Shown here: positions 23,144-35,236 of the stretch, piece after piece
Numbering within the stretch: position 1 is the stretch's first letter
Layout: the number at the start of each line of letters is the position of its first letter
Origin: Conidiobolus incongruus B7586
Taxonomy: Eukaryota > Entomophthoromycota > Entomophthoromycetes > Entomophthorales > Conidiobolaceae
DNA: 41,320 nt
Assembly: GCA_000697335.1 (NCBI GenBank)
Contig: JNEM01011893.1
Coordinates: 1 to 41,320, forward strand
Direction: 5' to 3'
Notes under the pieces: model-generated
The model's input: the letters and a program-made list of their open reading frames with translations, nothing else
Told to the model about the DNA's origin: nothing
Databases searched by the model: none
Position numbers and translations under genes: made by a program

Positions 23144-23225
23144 TGAACAGAGAGAGGTTCGAACTCTCGCCTCCGAAGAGACCACGGCCTTAACGTGGCG
23201 CCTTAGACCACTCGGCCATCTGTCC
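23144..23225 (-). tRNA. tRNA-Leu, anticodon AAG
   Basis: 82 nt, no intron. The acceptor stem GGACAGA pairs with TCTGTTC with one G-U pair, and the discriminator base is A73, as expected for leucine. The D arm is GCC...GGC. The anticodon stem-loop is CCACG-TTAAGGC-CGTGG with AAG at positions 34-36; A34 is normally converted to inosine, so it reads CTT and CTC. A long variable arm (13 nt) marks a class II tRNA. The T arm is GAGAG-TTCGAAC-CTCTC. Internal A-box (TGGCCGAGTGG) and B-box (AGTTCGAACC) promoter elements are present. The CCA end is not encoded. Confidence 0.97.
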
Positions 23226-23537
23226 ATATCCAATTTCTCTAAACTCCATATTCAATCTAAAAAAGGTTAACAAATCAAATTATGGGATCATTATTGAAAT
23301 AATAAATCTTGTCAACGTCAGCAGTGCCAACTATAAAAATTTCACAATTCTTGTTGATCCAAATTTTTAAATACTACTTTCTTTATTAAATCAATTATAA
23401 ATTTTCAATATTAAATAACAATCAATATTAAATTCAAATATTATAATATTAATTATTTAAAAATTTTATTGAACATTTACTCACTTCAACAGTATAGTTA
23501 TCAAATTCATTTATTATTCAAAATTTAAATATATAAT
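23226..23537. promoter_or_regulatory. Promoter region of the proteasome alpha-2 gene
   Basis: Between the tRNA 5' end and the proteasome start. It contains a conspicuous GC-richer patch, GTCAACGTCAGCAGTGCCAA (23311-23330), followed directly by CTATAAAAA, a possible TATA box about 200 bp before the ATG. The patch could be an activator site; no yeast-type PACE element was seen. Confidence 0.4.
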
Positions 23538-24341
23538 ATGTCGGAAAGATATAACTTCTCTTTAACTACTTTCTCTCCAAATGGTAAATTGGGTCAAATT
23601 GAACACGCTTTAACCGCTGTTAACAAGGGTGTAACAGCTGTCGGTATTAAATGTAATTTATATGAGATTATCTACTTACATTTTTATACTAATTCTTTAA
23701 ATTTAGCAACTAACGGAGTAGTCATTGCTACCGAAAAGAAAGCTACATCAACATTAGTTGACAATTCCTCATTAGAAAAAGTAAGTCATGTATGTCAATC
23801 TATTGGTATTGTCTATTCTGGTATGGGACCCGACGCCAGAGTTTTAGTTTCCAAAGCTAGAAAATTGGCTCAGGCCTATCGTCGTGTGTATATGGAAGAT
23901 CCTCCCAACAATATTTTAGTCAAGGAGATTGCCAATGTTATGCAGGAGTATACCCAATCCGGAGGTGTCCGTCCTTTCGGTGTCAGTTTATTAGTTGCCG
24001 GTTACGATGAGAAGGGACCTACCTTGTACCAAGTCGATCCTTCAGGCTCCTACTACCCTTGGAAAGCTACCGCCATCGGTAAGAATATGGTCAGTGCCAA
24101 GACTTTCCTCGAGAAGCGTTTTAACGACGAGATGGAATTGGAAGATGCCGTTCACACCGCTATTTTAACCCTCAAGGAAGGTTTCGAAGGTCAATTAACA
24201 GAACATACCATCGAGATCGGTATCATTGGCGAAAATACGGTGGAAAGACAGACCTTTTCTGGATACGGTTTCCATTCAGGTCCTAGTTTTAGAAAGTTGA
24301 CACCTAATGAAATTAAGGATTACTTGGCTAATATCGCTTAA
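23538..24341 (+). CDS. 20S proteasome subunit alpha type 2
   Basis: Non-catalytic outer-ring subunit of the 20S proteasome. Exons 23538-23652 and 23707-24341 give 249 residues (yeast Pre8 250, human PSMA2 234). The N terminus [20 protein letters not shown] is the alpha-type signature that helps form the gate. After splicing, [16 protein letters not shown] reads as in other alpha-2 subunits. Later blocks such as [34 protein letters not shown] and [19 protein letters not shown] are strongly conserved. The 54-nt intron is a multiple of three with no in-frame stop, so the unspliced RNA also encodes a full-length protein with 18 extra residues near residue 39. Those extra residues ([14 protein letters not shown] type) look like intron DNA, and homologues lack them. 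Codons become more GC-rich toward the 3' end. Confidence 0.97.
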   Translation: MSERYNFSLTTFSPNGKLGQIEHALTAVNKGVTAVGIKCNLYEIIYLHFYTNSLNLATNGVVIATEKKATSTLVDNSSLEKVSHVCQSIGIVYSGMGPDARVLVSKARKLAQAYRRVYMEDPPNNILVKEIANVMQEYTQSGGVRPFGVSLLVAGYDEKGPTLYQVDPSGSYYPWKATAIGKNMVSAKTFLEKRFNDEMELEDAVHTAILTLKEGFEGQLTEHTIEIGIIGENTVERQTFSGYGFHSGPSFRKLTPNEIKDYLANIA

Positions 24342-25031
24342 ATAAGGGAATTATTTTATTACTTGGGTTTCATTTTTTATATAAATATTAATTTTAATGA
24401 GTTTTTTCTTTTATCAATATTTCTAATTGTTTTTATTAATGTTAAGAAATCCACAACTTCAATTTATTAAAATACTTCAACAAAATTTATATTATTAACA
24501 CACATTTCAATGAATTAGATTTAGTATTAAAATTTTATTAGTTATCTATACAATTAATAAACCAAAAATTTTTAATTAACATTTAGAAATCATCATTTTG
24601 ACTGATGTTTCATCAATATTTTGTTAGTAACTATAATTAAAGCTTATCTAAAAGAAATAATTCATTCAAATTTATTTTAAACATTTTAAATTTATAATAT
24701 TTTGATCAACCTGATTAATTTTAAATACTACATGATAACACTATAAGATGAAAAAAGATAAATAACATTTTTTATATTTATCTCATTATATTAATTCAAT
24801 TTAAACAATTAATTCAACAAATTTTTATTTTAATATTAGTTTTAAAAATATTATATGGATTTTCAATTATTTGATATTAAAAATTTGAAATTTTATCAAT
24901 ATTTGTGAAGCATATTAAAAATGGTATTAGAACAAGGGTTAAAATGAAATATATTTTAGTGATTCTAGGTGATAAAATAATAATTTATTAAATCGATTGA
25001 TACTTGAAAAGAATTACCTCATATAAATAAA
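24342..25031. other. Convergent AT-rich spacer
   Basis: Holds the 3' flanks of the proteasome and OPA3-like genes. Nothing else is seen. Confidence 0.5.
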
Positions 25032-25873
25032 TTATCCCAATCGAATACAATCTTGATCCGACTCATTATCTGGAGTAAATTGCTGAGATTCTGAAAATGC
25101 TTGCTTAGCAGTTGGCGTCTTCTTCTCCAATTTCTCTAAATCATTCAAAATAATTTCAGCTTCCTTGAGCGGTTGAACGGTTTCCTTATTTCCAAATCCT
25201 AACCAACTGAGCCAGCCTGTCGAATTCGGCACTTGTGTATGTTGCTTGGATAATGTATTCAATAATTGTATATTCAACTTGTTCAGCTCTACCAAATGAT
25301 CAATTTGCGATTGCAGTTCATTCAGCTGGTCCTTGAGTAGCTTTTTGTCGTCTTCGATCTGCTCAATGAACCCCTGGACATCTTCTAAAGCGGTGTCTAC
25401 CATAGTCTTCCTCTTGCTGGCATTCCTTTGTGATCTTACCGTTTCAAACGCGATAGCGCCAATTGCTACAGCAAATAGCAAGGTCTCACCAATGAAATTG
25501 GCACCCATTTCAACAGCTCTAAATCAATATAAGACACTTTAAATACTATATAGAATAACTTAGTTTACTTGGCTTCTGACAATGGTCTAATTCTCTCCTT
25601 TTCATATCCTAAAAACCTCATTTTCAATTGCATTTCCCACTTATGAGTAGTCTACTTCCGATTATTAATAATAAATTTCAAATAATATAAATTATAATTA
25701 CTTGAGCGACTGAAACACAAAATTTTTTAAAGTTTGGATTATTTTTAGTTTGATTTTTAATAGACGTAACCACTATCAAAAGTTAATATTCTATATATTA
25801 ATCAATATCTAGTGAATATACCTGGTTTGGCCAAAGTCTTCACCAATAGTGTACCAATTTTAATCGTTGCCAT
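25032..25873 (-). CDS. OPA3-like mitochondrial membrane protein
   Basis: Member of the OPA3 family, small proteins of mitochondrial membranes whose human member is mutated in optic atrophy and 3-methylglutaconic aciduria; the molecular role is unsettled. Four exons on the minus strand: 25873-25822, 25772-25702, 25651-25569 and 25518-25032, encoding 230 residues. The family core covers about residues 1-105: an N-terminal targeting-like segment (MATIKIGTLLVKTLAKPV), then KFCVSVAQTTHKWEMQLKMR, LSEAKAVEMGANFIGE, and a hydrophobic segment (LLFAVAIGAIAFE, 81-93), matching the order in animal OPA3. Residues about 108-155 form a strongly charged heptad-like coiled coil, followed by a Trp/Gly patch (GWLSWLGFG) and an acidic tail, so it is longer than human OPA3 (179). 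Similar C-terminal coiled coils occur in fungal members. Confidence 0.9.
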
Positions 25874-26779
25874 TATTTATTATTAATTTTTAATAATTTT
25901 TCATATAATTATTTTTTGATTGTTTTATAATTTTTTTGAATTGGTTTTTTTTTCATTTAGTGACGATTCAAATTTAATTTGAAATTGATATACTTGATTT
26001 TATGGGTTTTTGATTTTCGGATATTCTTGGTGACAATTGATATTCCGATTATACTTTTTGTTAAGTTATTTTAATTTAATTACTTTTATTATGTTAATAA
26101 TTTAAATTTTTAAAACAAATTAGAAAATATCCTTTATAAGGTATTGTGTATTTTTGCAAAGCAATAAATTAATTTTTTAATATAAATATTTTGATTTAGG
26201 GTAAACTATAAGAATTTTATGTCAATTTATAGTACTTTTATATATTAAACTTGTTCAATAAATATGGTATTCAATACAAAATACTTCAACCAATATAACA
26301 TATTCCAGAAGTGATTAATTTAAGATTATATATCTCTATAGCTCATTATAAACATTTATTTTATTTACAAGATCATTTTGATCTTGAAAATGATATATCA
26401 ATTAATTAGATCAATTATATTATTCAAAATTTATCCATATTCATATCAATAATACATTGATATTATGTCCATAATGTGCTGATAAAAATTGGTGAATTTT
26501 CTCAAAATTAACATTCATAATCTGAATATTGAATGAAAAATCTATCTTATTTTCAAAGGATTGATTCCACACACTCTAACTCTTCTTAGTTACATCACTC
26601 TACAGCTTACTACACGTAATATTTATAAACTATATTAATTAGCATTACCTTAGGTTATTAAAAATCACGGAAGATGACCTAATTAATATTTCAAAATAAA
26701 TTTGTATATTTAGATAAAGTAAAAGAAAATATAATCAATACAATTTAATTTACTAATGTAAATATTGAATATTATAGAT
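25874..26779. other. AT-rich spacer with OPA3-like promoter
   Basis: Upstream flank of the OPA3-like gene, then featureless sequence up to a mariner copy. Confidence 0.5.
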
Positions 26780-28070
26780 AATAATTTGGAATAAAAAAAT
26801 GGCAAATTTTTTAATTTCTGATTTTTCATGCATATTGTTGATTTTAAAAAATAAATCATATACAAAATATATAAGAGAATTAATATTTTCAAACTATATA
26901 TATTTATTTCTAATAATTTTTTCATCAAAATATTTCTATATAAAAATATAAAGTGGAATTTAATTTTAATTAAACTAGATTTTAATTATCAAAAGTTCTT
27001 TTATTTTAGTATCATTAAAATTTAACTATAAACTCTTTAAAATCATTAAAAATTTACAAAAAATTTATAAAGATACTACTTTATTTGAAACTACAATTTA
27101 CCACTAGATTTGGTATTTTAAAATTAGAAAAAATATTATTCAAAATTTATTAAAATTAAAGATTAATATTTATAATTATTTTTCATTTATTAACAAAATA
27201 AAAAATATGTTAAAAACAGCTTTTTGTTTTAGCTAAAGTATTATATAAGTAATTTAATATTAATTATATAGATATATTATATATATTAAATTTTAAACTT
27301 AGATTAATTAATAAAAATATAAAATAAATATCTTATCATTTAACAAAAATATAAAGAACTAAGCAAGTTATAGTTAAATAAAATCTATTAAAATATATTT
27401 ATAAACAAAGCTTTTTATATTAATTATTATTTAAAAATAAACTAAAATATTAAAAAAATAATCTTTAATTATATAATCTAATAATCAAATATATCTATTT
27501 GTTAGTAAATATTAGTTATTATAATTAGTTTTAATAGTAAATAATTTTTGATTTAGCTTTTAAAAATAAATTAATTAATAATAAATATTATGTAATATTT
27601 CTAAATTAAAAATTAAGATATTCATTATTTTATATAATAATTGTAAAATACTTAAAATTAAAGTTATAATGATTCCCTATATAAAAAAACTAAAAAAACT
27701 ATAATATCTTATATTTACCAGATTAAAGTCCATATGTCTATAATTGCTTTAAGTAATTAAATACTATCCTTATAGGAAAAAAATTCCTACAAATAAATTA
27801 AACTAATTTATGAAATATTAAATTCAGTCTTTAATAAAAAAACTATTTTTGTAATCTTAAAAGCTTGCTAAAAATATGGTAAAAAATGATTAATAATAAA
27901 ACAATATTAGTTCTATCCTATCAATTAATATTTATAATGCATATATTAATAATTATATTTAGTTTGGATTTTAAGATCATATCATTATTTTATTTATATG
28001 GTAATAATATATATTTCTTATTAAAATAAATAACTTTAAATTTTAAATTATATTATTACTTCTTTTAGTA
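26780..28070 (+). mobile_element. mariner-like DNA transposon, copy B3, strongly decayed
   Basis: Inverted relative to the other two copies. Its left end has GGAATAAAAAAATGGCAAAT with the same subterminal sequence as the reverse complement of the B1 right end, and near 28035-28065 it has a degenerate version of the other terminal repeat. Internal blocks match the B1 minus strand along the whole length, for example AATTGTAAAATAC (27642-27654) and AAATTCAGTCTTTAATAAAA (about 27820-27840). The catalytic HDN has lost its Asp codon (GAT to AAT), the LCDY region is out of register, and many stops are present. The ends are approximate. Confidence 0.75.
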
Positions 28071-31000
28071 TTTAAATATATGATTTAATGAAAAAATAAA
28101 ATGTATCTTATAAATACATTAAATATCATTGAACTATAGTTAAATATTTATAATATCATTTATTTAAATTACTTCATCTTAAATAGTTGTTTAATTTTTT
28201 TCAATTGATATAATATTTGATTAGTATTGATATTTTGTTGAATTGAAAAAATAGGATCAGTATTACTATTCAGAATAATCGAAAATAAAATAAATAAATA
28301 ATAACCAATTGAATGATAATATCAAGTTTTATTGCAATTTACTGGATTCAAGAATATTCTAAACTTTGAAAAATCAATCTATTCAAGACTGTTCCCAATT
28401 ATAATATAATTATTTTTATTTTCAAATCCAAATTTGATTAATGTCAATATTATTTACCTGGCAAATTTATAACAAATTGTATTGCTATCATAAGTTTTAA
28501 ATATATGAAAGCGATATAGTTGATGTAACAAAGAGATTAGTATACTTGAAATAGATATTAAAGATATAATTTTTTAATCATATATTATCAGATTGTATAT
28601 TATTGATGTTCTATTATTATCTAAGAACTATTCAGAAAAAAATTTAAGTTACTATTATATTGGAATTAATAACAATTGGCAAGAAATACTGAACTATTAA
28701 ATAAACACTAAATATCAAAAAGACTACATTTTGATCACTTGATTAATACAGACCTTTACATTCATCAATTTCATCTATATATTATTCTTCTAAATTTTTT
28801 ATAATCATTTTTTGAAAAATTTTTGATCAGGATCAATTACGTAGCCATATTTGGAAATATTCTCTTAAATTTTATAGTAGAATGAATTTAATATTAATTA
28901 TATTTATTCTCTGATATTTTGAATTAAACATTTTGCAATATATATATTCCAATTGCTCCATATATATTTTTGTATGATTAAGTGTAACTATTATGAAATC
29001 TGTTTAAATTGAGAAACTTTGATATTAATATATCAATATAATAATTAATTATAATTTTTCATTTTATATCAAAATTCTTTGCCATTCTTGTGATTAATCT
29101 CAATATATCTATACAGAGTATAATGAATTTTTTACCAATTCATTTCAAAACCTATATTAAATATCAAATATACATGTATAAACCTAATTTTTGATTTTTT
29201 AGGCAGCTATTAAAATAGCTATCTAGTAATTGATAATGCTAATAAAAATGTCTTAATTAAGTGTTCATATGTTATCTGAATGTAAATATTTGAATTTTTA
29301 AAATATCATTGCAAAAACATTGATTTTTAATAATCGTTTAGACATAATAATATTAATTATTTCAACAAAATCTCGATAACACTGTTATATACATTGATCT
29401 TTAATCATTTAGTTTATAATATCTACTGAATCATTTTAAAACCAATATATTTAATTAAATCAAAAAGATTATAATAAATAAACGATAGTTTTATTTTAAC
29501 TATTTCACTATTTATAATTGCCACCCAACACTAACATAAAGAGCTTTCATGTAATAAGTTTATCCTAAAATCACCAATTTGGTAATACTACTAAGTAATC
29601 TGAATTTCAAAAACATAGTCAACTCACGTATGTTCCCATGGCTAACATATCCATACAATCAAAACAAAGTTCGAAGTCCAAATTAATACTATAAATAACT
29701 TTTAACTATTACAAACTATTAAAAGGCGTTAATTATGAAGGATTTGAGCAAATAGACAATTTATTAAGAGGTAAAAATTGGTGAAGGATTCGAGTTTATG
29801 CACCAAATTTGGCAACTTAAATTGAAATTTGCTTGAACAATGATTGAAAATTGATTGGATGTTGGAAACCTCTACTGTGGTGACTGAGGTTCTTTCGTAA
29901 TATTAGTTAATTGAAAGTTGATTATGCTAAAAGTAATTAAGTTTGAAAAATTAATTTTTATTATTACAAGAACTTCATATAGTAAAAATTCATTTTATTA
30001 GTAATATAATGTGATAATTGTGATAATTGTGATAAATTTTATTTAATATATAATAAAATGGGGAAAATTATAAATTTTAAAAAATTAAAACTTTAGTTGA
30101 TATTATTTTGTTATTTCATATTTTTCTAAACAAATCAATCGAATTATGGTATAATTATTTATTATTAGTAAAAAAAAACTTTTTTGGAATTTTATAACAC
30201 AATGACTTTTAACAGAATTTTGCTAATATATATTAAATAGCCATGAGGTCGAATAGAACAAAAAATTAATTAATTTATGTTGGCTGAAAAAATAAGTTGG
30301 AATAGTGTTATCACAATTGATTAATTAAGAAAAATACCTAGTTTGATTAAATATTAATATGTAAGTTATATGGTCCGTCATGTGTATGAGAGTTTTTTAA
30401 TATTATTGTTAATATTAATTGCTAAAATAATTGAATTGATTGGATCGAAAATATTCGGCTTTGATGAGCTGGTATTTCTTTGCAGATACTATTATCATTC
30501 AATGATATGAGCTAATTAAGTTCTTTAATACACTTCAGTGTTTGTGCACTATTAATTTAATCTAATTTACATCAATTTAAAATAAAGTAATGCTATATTT
30601 ATTACTTTATCCAATCTAATGCGACAAAATATGGAATGAAGTAACAATAATATTCTCAATACCAATATACACAGCCTAGAATTATATCCAAATATAGTTT
30701 TAACAGGTGACTAAAAATCAACATTATATACTGGAGAATTATCAAATTCCAAAGTATATAAATCAAATTAGTATGGGAGAAATTACCATAAAAATCAAAT
30801 AAATTTCAATTTAAACACAAAAACTATGCTCATTCACAGTTTGTTTACTCAATATTAAAAAAATTGAAATTGATTCTATCAATTTTATTCGTGTATTGAT
30901 CTTAATCATTTTTACATATTATTCTAACTCTGTTGCATTGAATTATTGCTCTCTAATTCAATCCCTTGGTGTTTAGACTCTTTTTTATCACTGTTCACCT

Positions 31001-31091
31001 TTTTAACTTATTCACTACTACCTTTTTCCTACTATAACTGGATATAAATTATAATTCAGCTATTATATTTTAATACATTAAATATCATAAT
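28071..31091. other. Long AT-rich spacer before the PAK gene
   Basis: No gene is supported. A 9-bp unit (GTGATAATT) is repeated about three times near 30011-30035. Slightly GC-richer patches at about 29500-29890 and 30430-30560 show only short broken frames. The last 150 bp or so (pyrimidine-rich, with CTCTAATTCAATCCCTTGGT near 30950) are the likely PAK promoter. Confidence 0.5.
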
Positions 31092-33381
31092 ATGACCGAA
31101 GTACTAAAGTCAGGTTACGTTAATATTAAAGACGACGGCATTCGTTCTTGGATTTGGTCCAAGCGTTGGTTATGTTTAAGGGAATTAACTCTCTCTTTTC
31201 ACCGTAATGAGGTAATACCAATAATTTTATAAAATTTTGTTAATAATAACTAATAAAACCAAAATTTTTTATTCAGCAGACAAGTTTAGCTTATGCCATC
31301 GTATTTTTAAAAGAAGTATTAAGTGTTAACCGCACAGATTTAAAACCATATTGTTTAGAGTTGGGTACTAAAGACCGTACCTATTATATGGCTTGCAAAA
31401 ATGATGAGGAATTGTATTCTTGGATGGACGCTATTTATTCGGTAATTTTTTTATTGTTAAACCTATAAAACTTAGATTTATTAATATTTTTTATAGAGAT
31501 CTCCGGAGATGGGTGTTTCTCGTCCTACAGGTTTCGTTCATAAGGTTCACGTCGATTTCGACCCAACTAGCGGTATGTTTACGGTAAGTTTAATTTTCAA
31601 TTAATTACTGTTTTTTATGAATTTTAATTTTAACTCCAAATTTAATATTTATTCAATAATTAACATATTCAAAATATTTTCAAATGTAAGAACAATCAAT
31701 ACTAATAATTTTATTAGGGACTTCCTGACCAATGGGCACAATTACTATCCACTTCGAAAATTACCAGAGATGATTACGCTAAAGACCCTCAAGCTGTGTT
31801 GGATGTGTTAGAATTTTATACTGAGCAAACCCAACTAGGAAGCAATTTCGACAATAAGTGGGCCGGTCTTATCCCTCAAACTCAAACTCAAAACAAGGTC
31901 CTCACTTCATCTCCCACTACTTCTCCCAACCAACTCACCCCGAATAACTACAAAAAGCTTGAACCTCCTTCAACTAGTGGCAGTGGCTCCTCATTTAAAG
32001 ACTTGACTAATCAAATTACCAAGAGAATGTCAAATCTTCATATGGATGTAATTATATTCATTTTATTCAATATTTCATTTTTTAACATTAATTTTTTAAC
32101 TTTTTTAGCGCTCCCAATCTCCTTCACCTTCTAGAGTAAGTATTAATTGGACATTATTCTTATTTATAGCTAAATGGAATGATTTTAGACTCCTGTAGGC
32201 ACTGCACCTGGATCGCCCCAACTCAATAAGGTAGACCCACATGCTGAGACTTTGGCCAATCTCAACGGCACCAAACCCAAGTCAGCAGCCCCTAAGGTCA
32301 AAGATCAGAGACTGTCAACTATGACAGAACCTCAGATCATGGATAAACTCCGTTCTATCGTATCCAAGACTGATCCTTCGACTCTCTACACCAAAATCAA
32401 AAAAATTGGTCAAGGGTAATTGATATAGCATATTAACCAATTCAAAATTAATTAAATTGTATATAGTGCTTCCGGTTCAGTTTACGTAGCCCGATGCAAT
32501 ACTTCAGGCATCAAAGTTGCCATTAAACAAATGGATTTGACCAATCAACCACGCAAAGAACTCATCGTCAACGAAATTTTAGTCATGAAGGAGTCACAGC
32601 ACCCTAACATTGTAAATTATTTAGATAGTTTCTTATTAGGCAAGAACGACCTCTGGGTTGTAATGGACTATATGGAAGGTGGTGCTTTAACGGATATTAT
32701 TGATAATAACGATACTATGACAGAACGCCAAATCGCTACCATCTGTTTCGAAACTTGTAAGGGTTTGGATCATCTTCACAGTCGAAATATTATCCATCGT
32801 GATATTAAGAGTGACAATGTATTACTGGATAGAAATGGCCAAGTTAAAATTAGTAAGTTTATTATTAAAATTTATTTTATCATTTAGCTTATCCTTTTTA
32901 ATCAGCTGACTTTGGCTTCTGTGCCAAACTTTCTGAAACTCACAGCAAGAGAGCTACAATGGTTGGTACACCTTACTGGATGGCTCCAGAAGTTGTTAAA
33001 CAGAAGGAATATGGCGCTAAAGTGGATGTCTGGTCTCTTGGTATTATGGCTATTGAAATGATTGAAAAGGAACCCCCCTACTTGGACGAAGAACCCCTTA
33101 AAGCTCTTTATCTTATTGCCACGAATGGTACTCCAACGCTCAAAAACTCAGCTGCTCTTAGTCCCGAGCTCAAGCAATTCTTGGCCAAATGCCTATCTGT
33201 TGATGTGTCCGTAAGATCTACCGCAGCGGAATTACTTAACGTAAGTCACATTTCAACACTTCTCATTTCCACATTCATAGATTCTAACTTCTAATTTTAG
33301 GACGATTTCTTGAAGAAGAGTGCACCTCTCAGTAAATTAGCCCCCTTACTCAAATTCCGCGAAGCCAATGGCGGTCACTAA
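31092..33381 (+). CDS. p21-activated kinase of the Cla4 type (PH, CRIB, Ste20 kinase)
   Basis: Serine/threonine kinase activated by GTP-bound Cdc42/Rac, acting in polarity, septin and cytokinesis control. Nine exons: 31092-31211, 31277-31441, 31497-31583, 31718-32047, 32109-32135 (27 nt), 32189-32415, 32467-32852, 32906-33240 and 33301-33381, giving 585 residues. A PH domain (about 5-95) precedes the CRIB motif ([16 protein letters not shown], 102-117) and the [13 protein letters not shown] segment. A Ser/Thr/Pro/Gln-rich linker follows. The kinase domain (about 310-570) has the glycine loop GQGASGSV, Lys339 in VAIK, Glu355 of helix C, the catalytic HRDIKSDN with Asp431, DFG at 449-451 and activation-loop Thr465 in [14 protein letters not shown]. 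All catalytic residues are present. PH-CRIB-kinase order is characteristic of fungal Cla4/Skm1. It is shorter than yeast Cla4 (842) because the linker is short. Confidence 0.95.
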
Positions 33382-33922
33382 TTAGCAAACGAACGATCAC
33401 TATTATCATTATTATTCACTCAATCAATTCATCGACCATTTCTTTCGTATATAATTTCACCATATTTAGGCTCCCCGAGTCTAATCCTTTAATCGTTTTT
33501 CTATAATTTTGTAAAGGTTTTCCCATACCATTTTTATCAATTCACTTAACCTTATACATATATATTAACTATTCACCAGTATGTTTCAAATTTAACCTCA
33601 TTATATTTGAAATGATTAATTAAATTATATATATTATATTAAAATGACTATTTTTGGTGTTTTGATATGATTTCAATAAACTTTTATTATAGTCTTTGGA
33701 TTTTTATTTTAATTGAATTATACTAATATTATAAATCAATTTTGATATTCCTGTGCCTCAAATGTATTATTGACGATTTGATATTGTTTAATTATTATTA
33801 AATGATATTCATTATTTGGTTATTTTAAAATTTAATTTTATTATTGTATTTTCTAAATAACCTTTTAAGAATTGAAAACTATTCAAGAATGTTATGTTTC
33901 ATTAAATTCATAAGTGATTATA
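33382..33922. other. 3' flank of the PAK gene
   Basis: AT-rich, no frame. It ends at the TA (33921-33922) that flanks a mariner copy. Confidence 0.5.
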
Positions 33923-35236
33923 TTACTTTGTAATTTAAATAATAGGAATTTTTTGTGATTGAAAAAAAATAAACATTTTAATATATAAAAAGTAAAAATA
34001 AATATATATTATAAAATCAATAATTTCCTTTATTTCTAATAACTTTTTGCTATACTTTTAACAAAGATCTAACACCTAAAAAATAGTTTTTTTTATTAAA
34101 GACTGAAATTTGATGTTTTACAAACCAATTAAATTTTCCTGCAGAAATTTTCTTTCTTGTAAGCTAGTTTTTTAATTGCCTAAAACAATTATAATCACAT
34201 AGGTTATAATCTAAAAAATATACTAGATGTGGTAGTTTTTCCCAGTTATTTTTAATTAGAAAATTTTTTACAACTTTAGATTTATGTATTTTACAATTAT
34301 CATGTAAAATAATAAGTTTTCTTAAATTATATTAAAAATACCAATTAGAAATAGTTTTATTTAAAAAAGAAATATAAAATTTATTATTAATAGATTTTCT
34401 TTTAAGAACTAAATAAAAATAACATATATTATTATAATCTATTACTATAATTAACATTTGTTTATTAATAAAGTGTTTATTTAAAAGAATTTGTAGAAGG
34501 GGTTGATTTAATTTAATCTAACACTTTAATTTATATTTTAACAAAAAATTATATAAAAGAATCTAAAATTCATTAATTATAATAATTCACTGTAAAAAGT
34601 TTAATTTCTAGTTATACTTTAGTAAATTTTGTTTAATAATAACTACTTTAACTTTTTTTAAGTTTTAGTTAAATTATAAAGTATCTATTTTATATTTTTA
34701 TTAATTAATTTTAATTTATACTTTAATATATATAAAATACTTGTGTAACTAATATTAAAGTGTTTTAATAGTTTTTTAACTGAAATAAAAAAGTACTTTT
34801 TAATATAATTTTTTACTTTATTAACAATTAAAAAAATAATAATTGAAATTAATTTTTTAAATTTTAACAAGTTTTAAATAGTTTTTTTTTAACTTTAAAG
34901 TAATTTATTTAGTAATAAATTGTTAATTTAGATAATACTTTATTACTAAAAGCTGTTTATAAATTTTAAATAATTTTAAAAGGTTTGTAGTTAAGTTTTA
35001 CTAATACTAAAATAAAAAACTTTTGATAGTTACTATTTAGTTTAAATATAATTAAATTAAATAACTAATTTTAAAAAATGATTGTTTTAATCAAAAAAAT
35101 TATTATATATATATAAATATATATTAAAAATATATAATTTCCTATTAACTTTATATATATTTATTTATTTCAAACTAATAATATGTTTGAAAAATCAGAA
35201 ATTAAAAAATATCCTATTTCTTTGATTCTATGGTAA
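33923..35236 (-). mobile_element. mariner-like DNA transposon, copy B2, full length but inactive
   Basis: A 1314-bp copy of the same family as B1, flanked by TA at 33921-33922 and 35237-35238. The terminal repeats are more degraded (left TTACTTTGTAATTTAAATAA). On the minus strand the HDN Asp codon is at 34299-34301 and the LCDY Asp at 34194-34196, again exactly 34 codons apart. A 61-codon open stretch (34870-34685) covers the helix-turn-helix region. Other parts are broken by stops. It sits between the PAK and RPB3 genes, in the RPB3 upstream region. Confidence 0.85.

Noticed and set aside
26710-26928. 72-codon minus-strand frame at the left end of the third mariner copy
   Set aside because: Chance frame running across the element boundary, not in the transposase frame.
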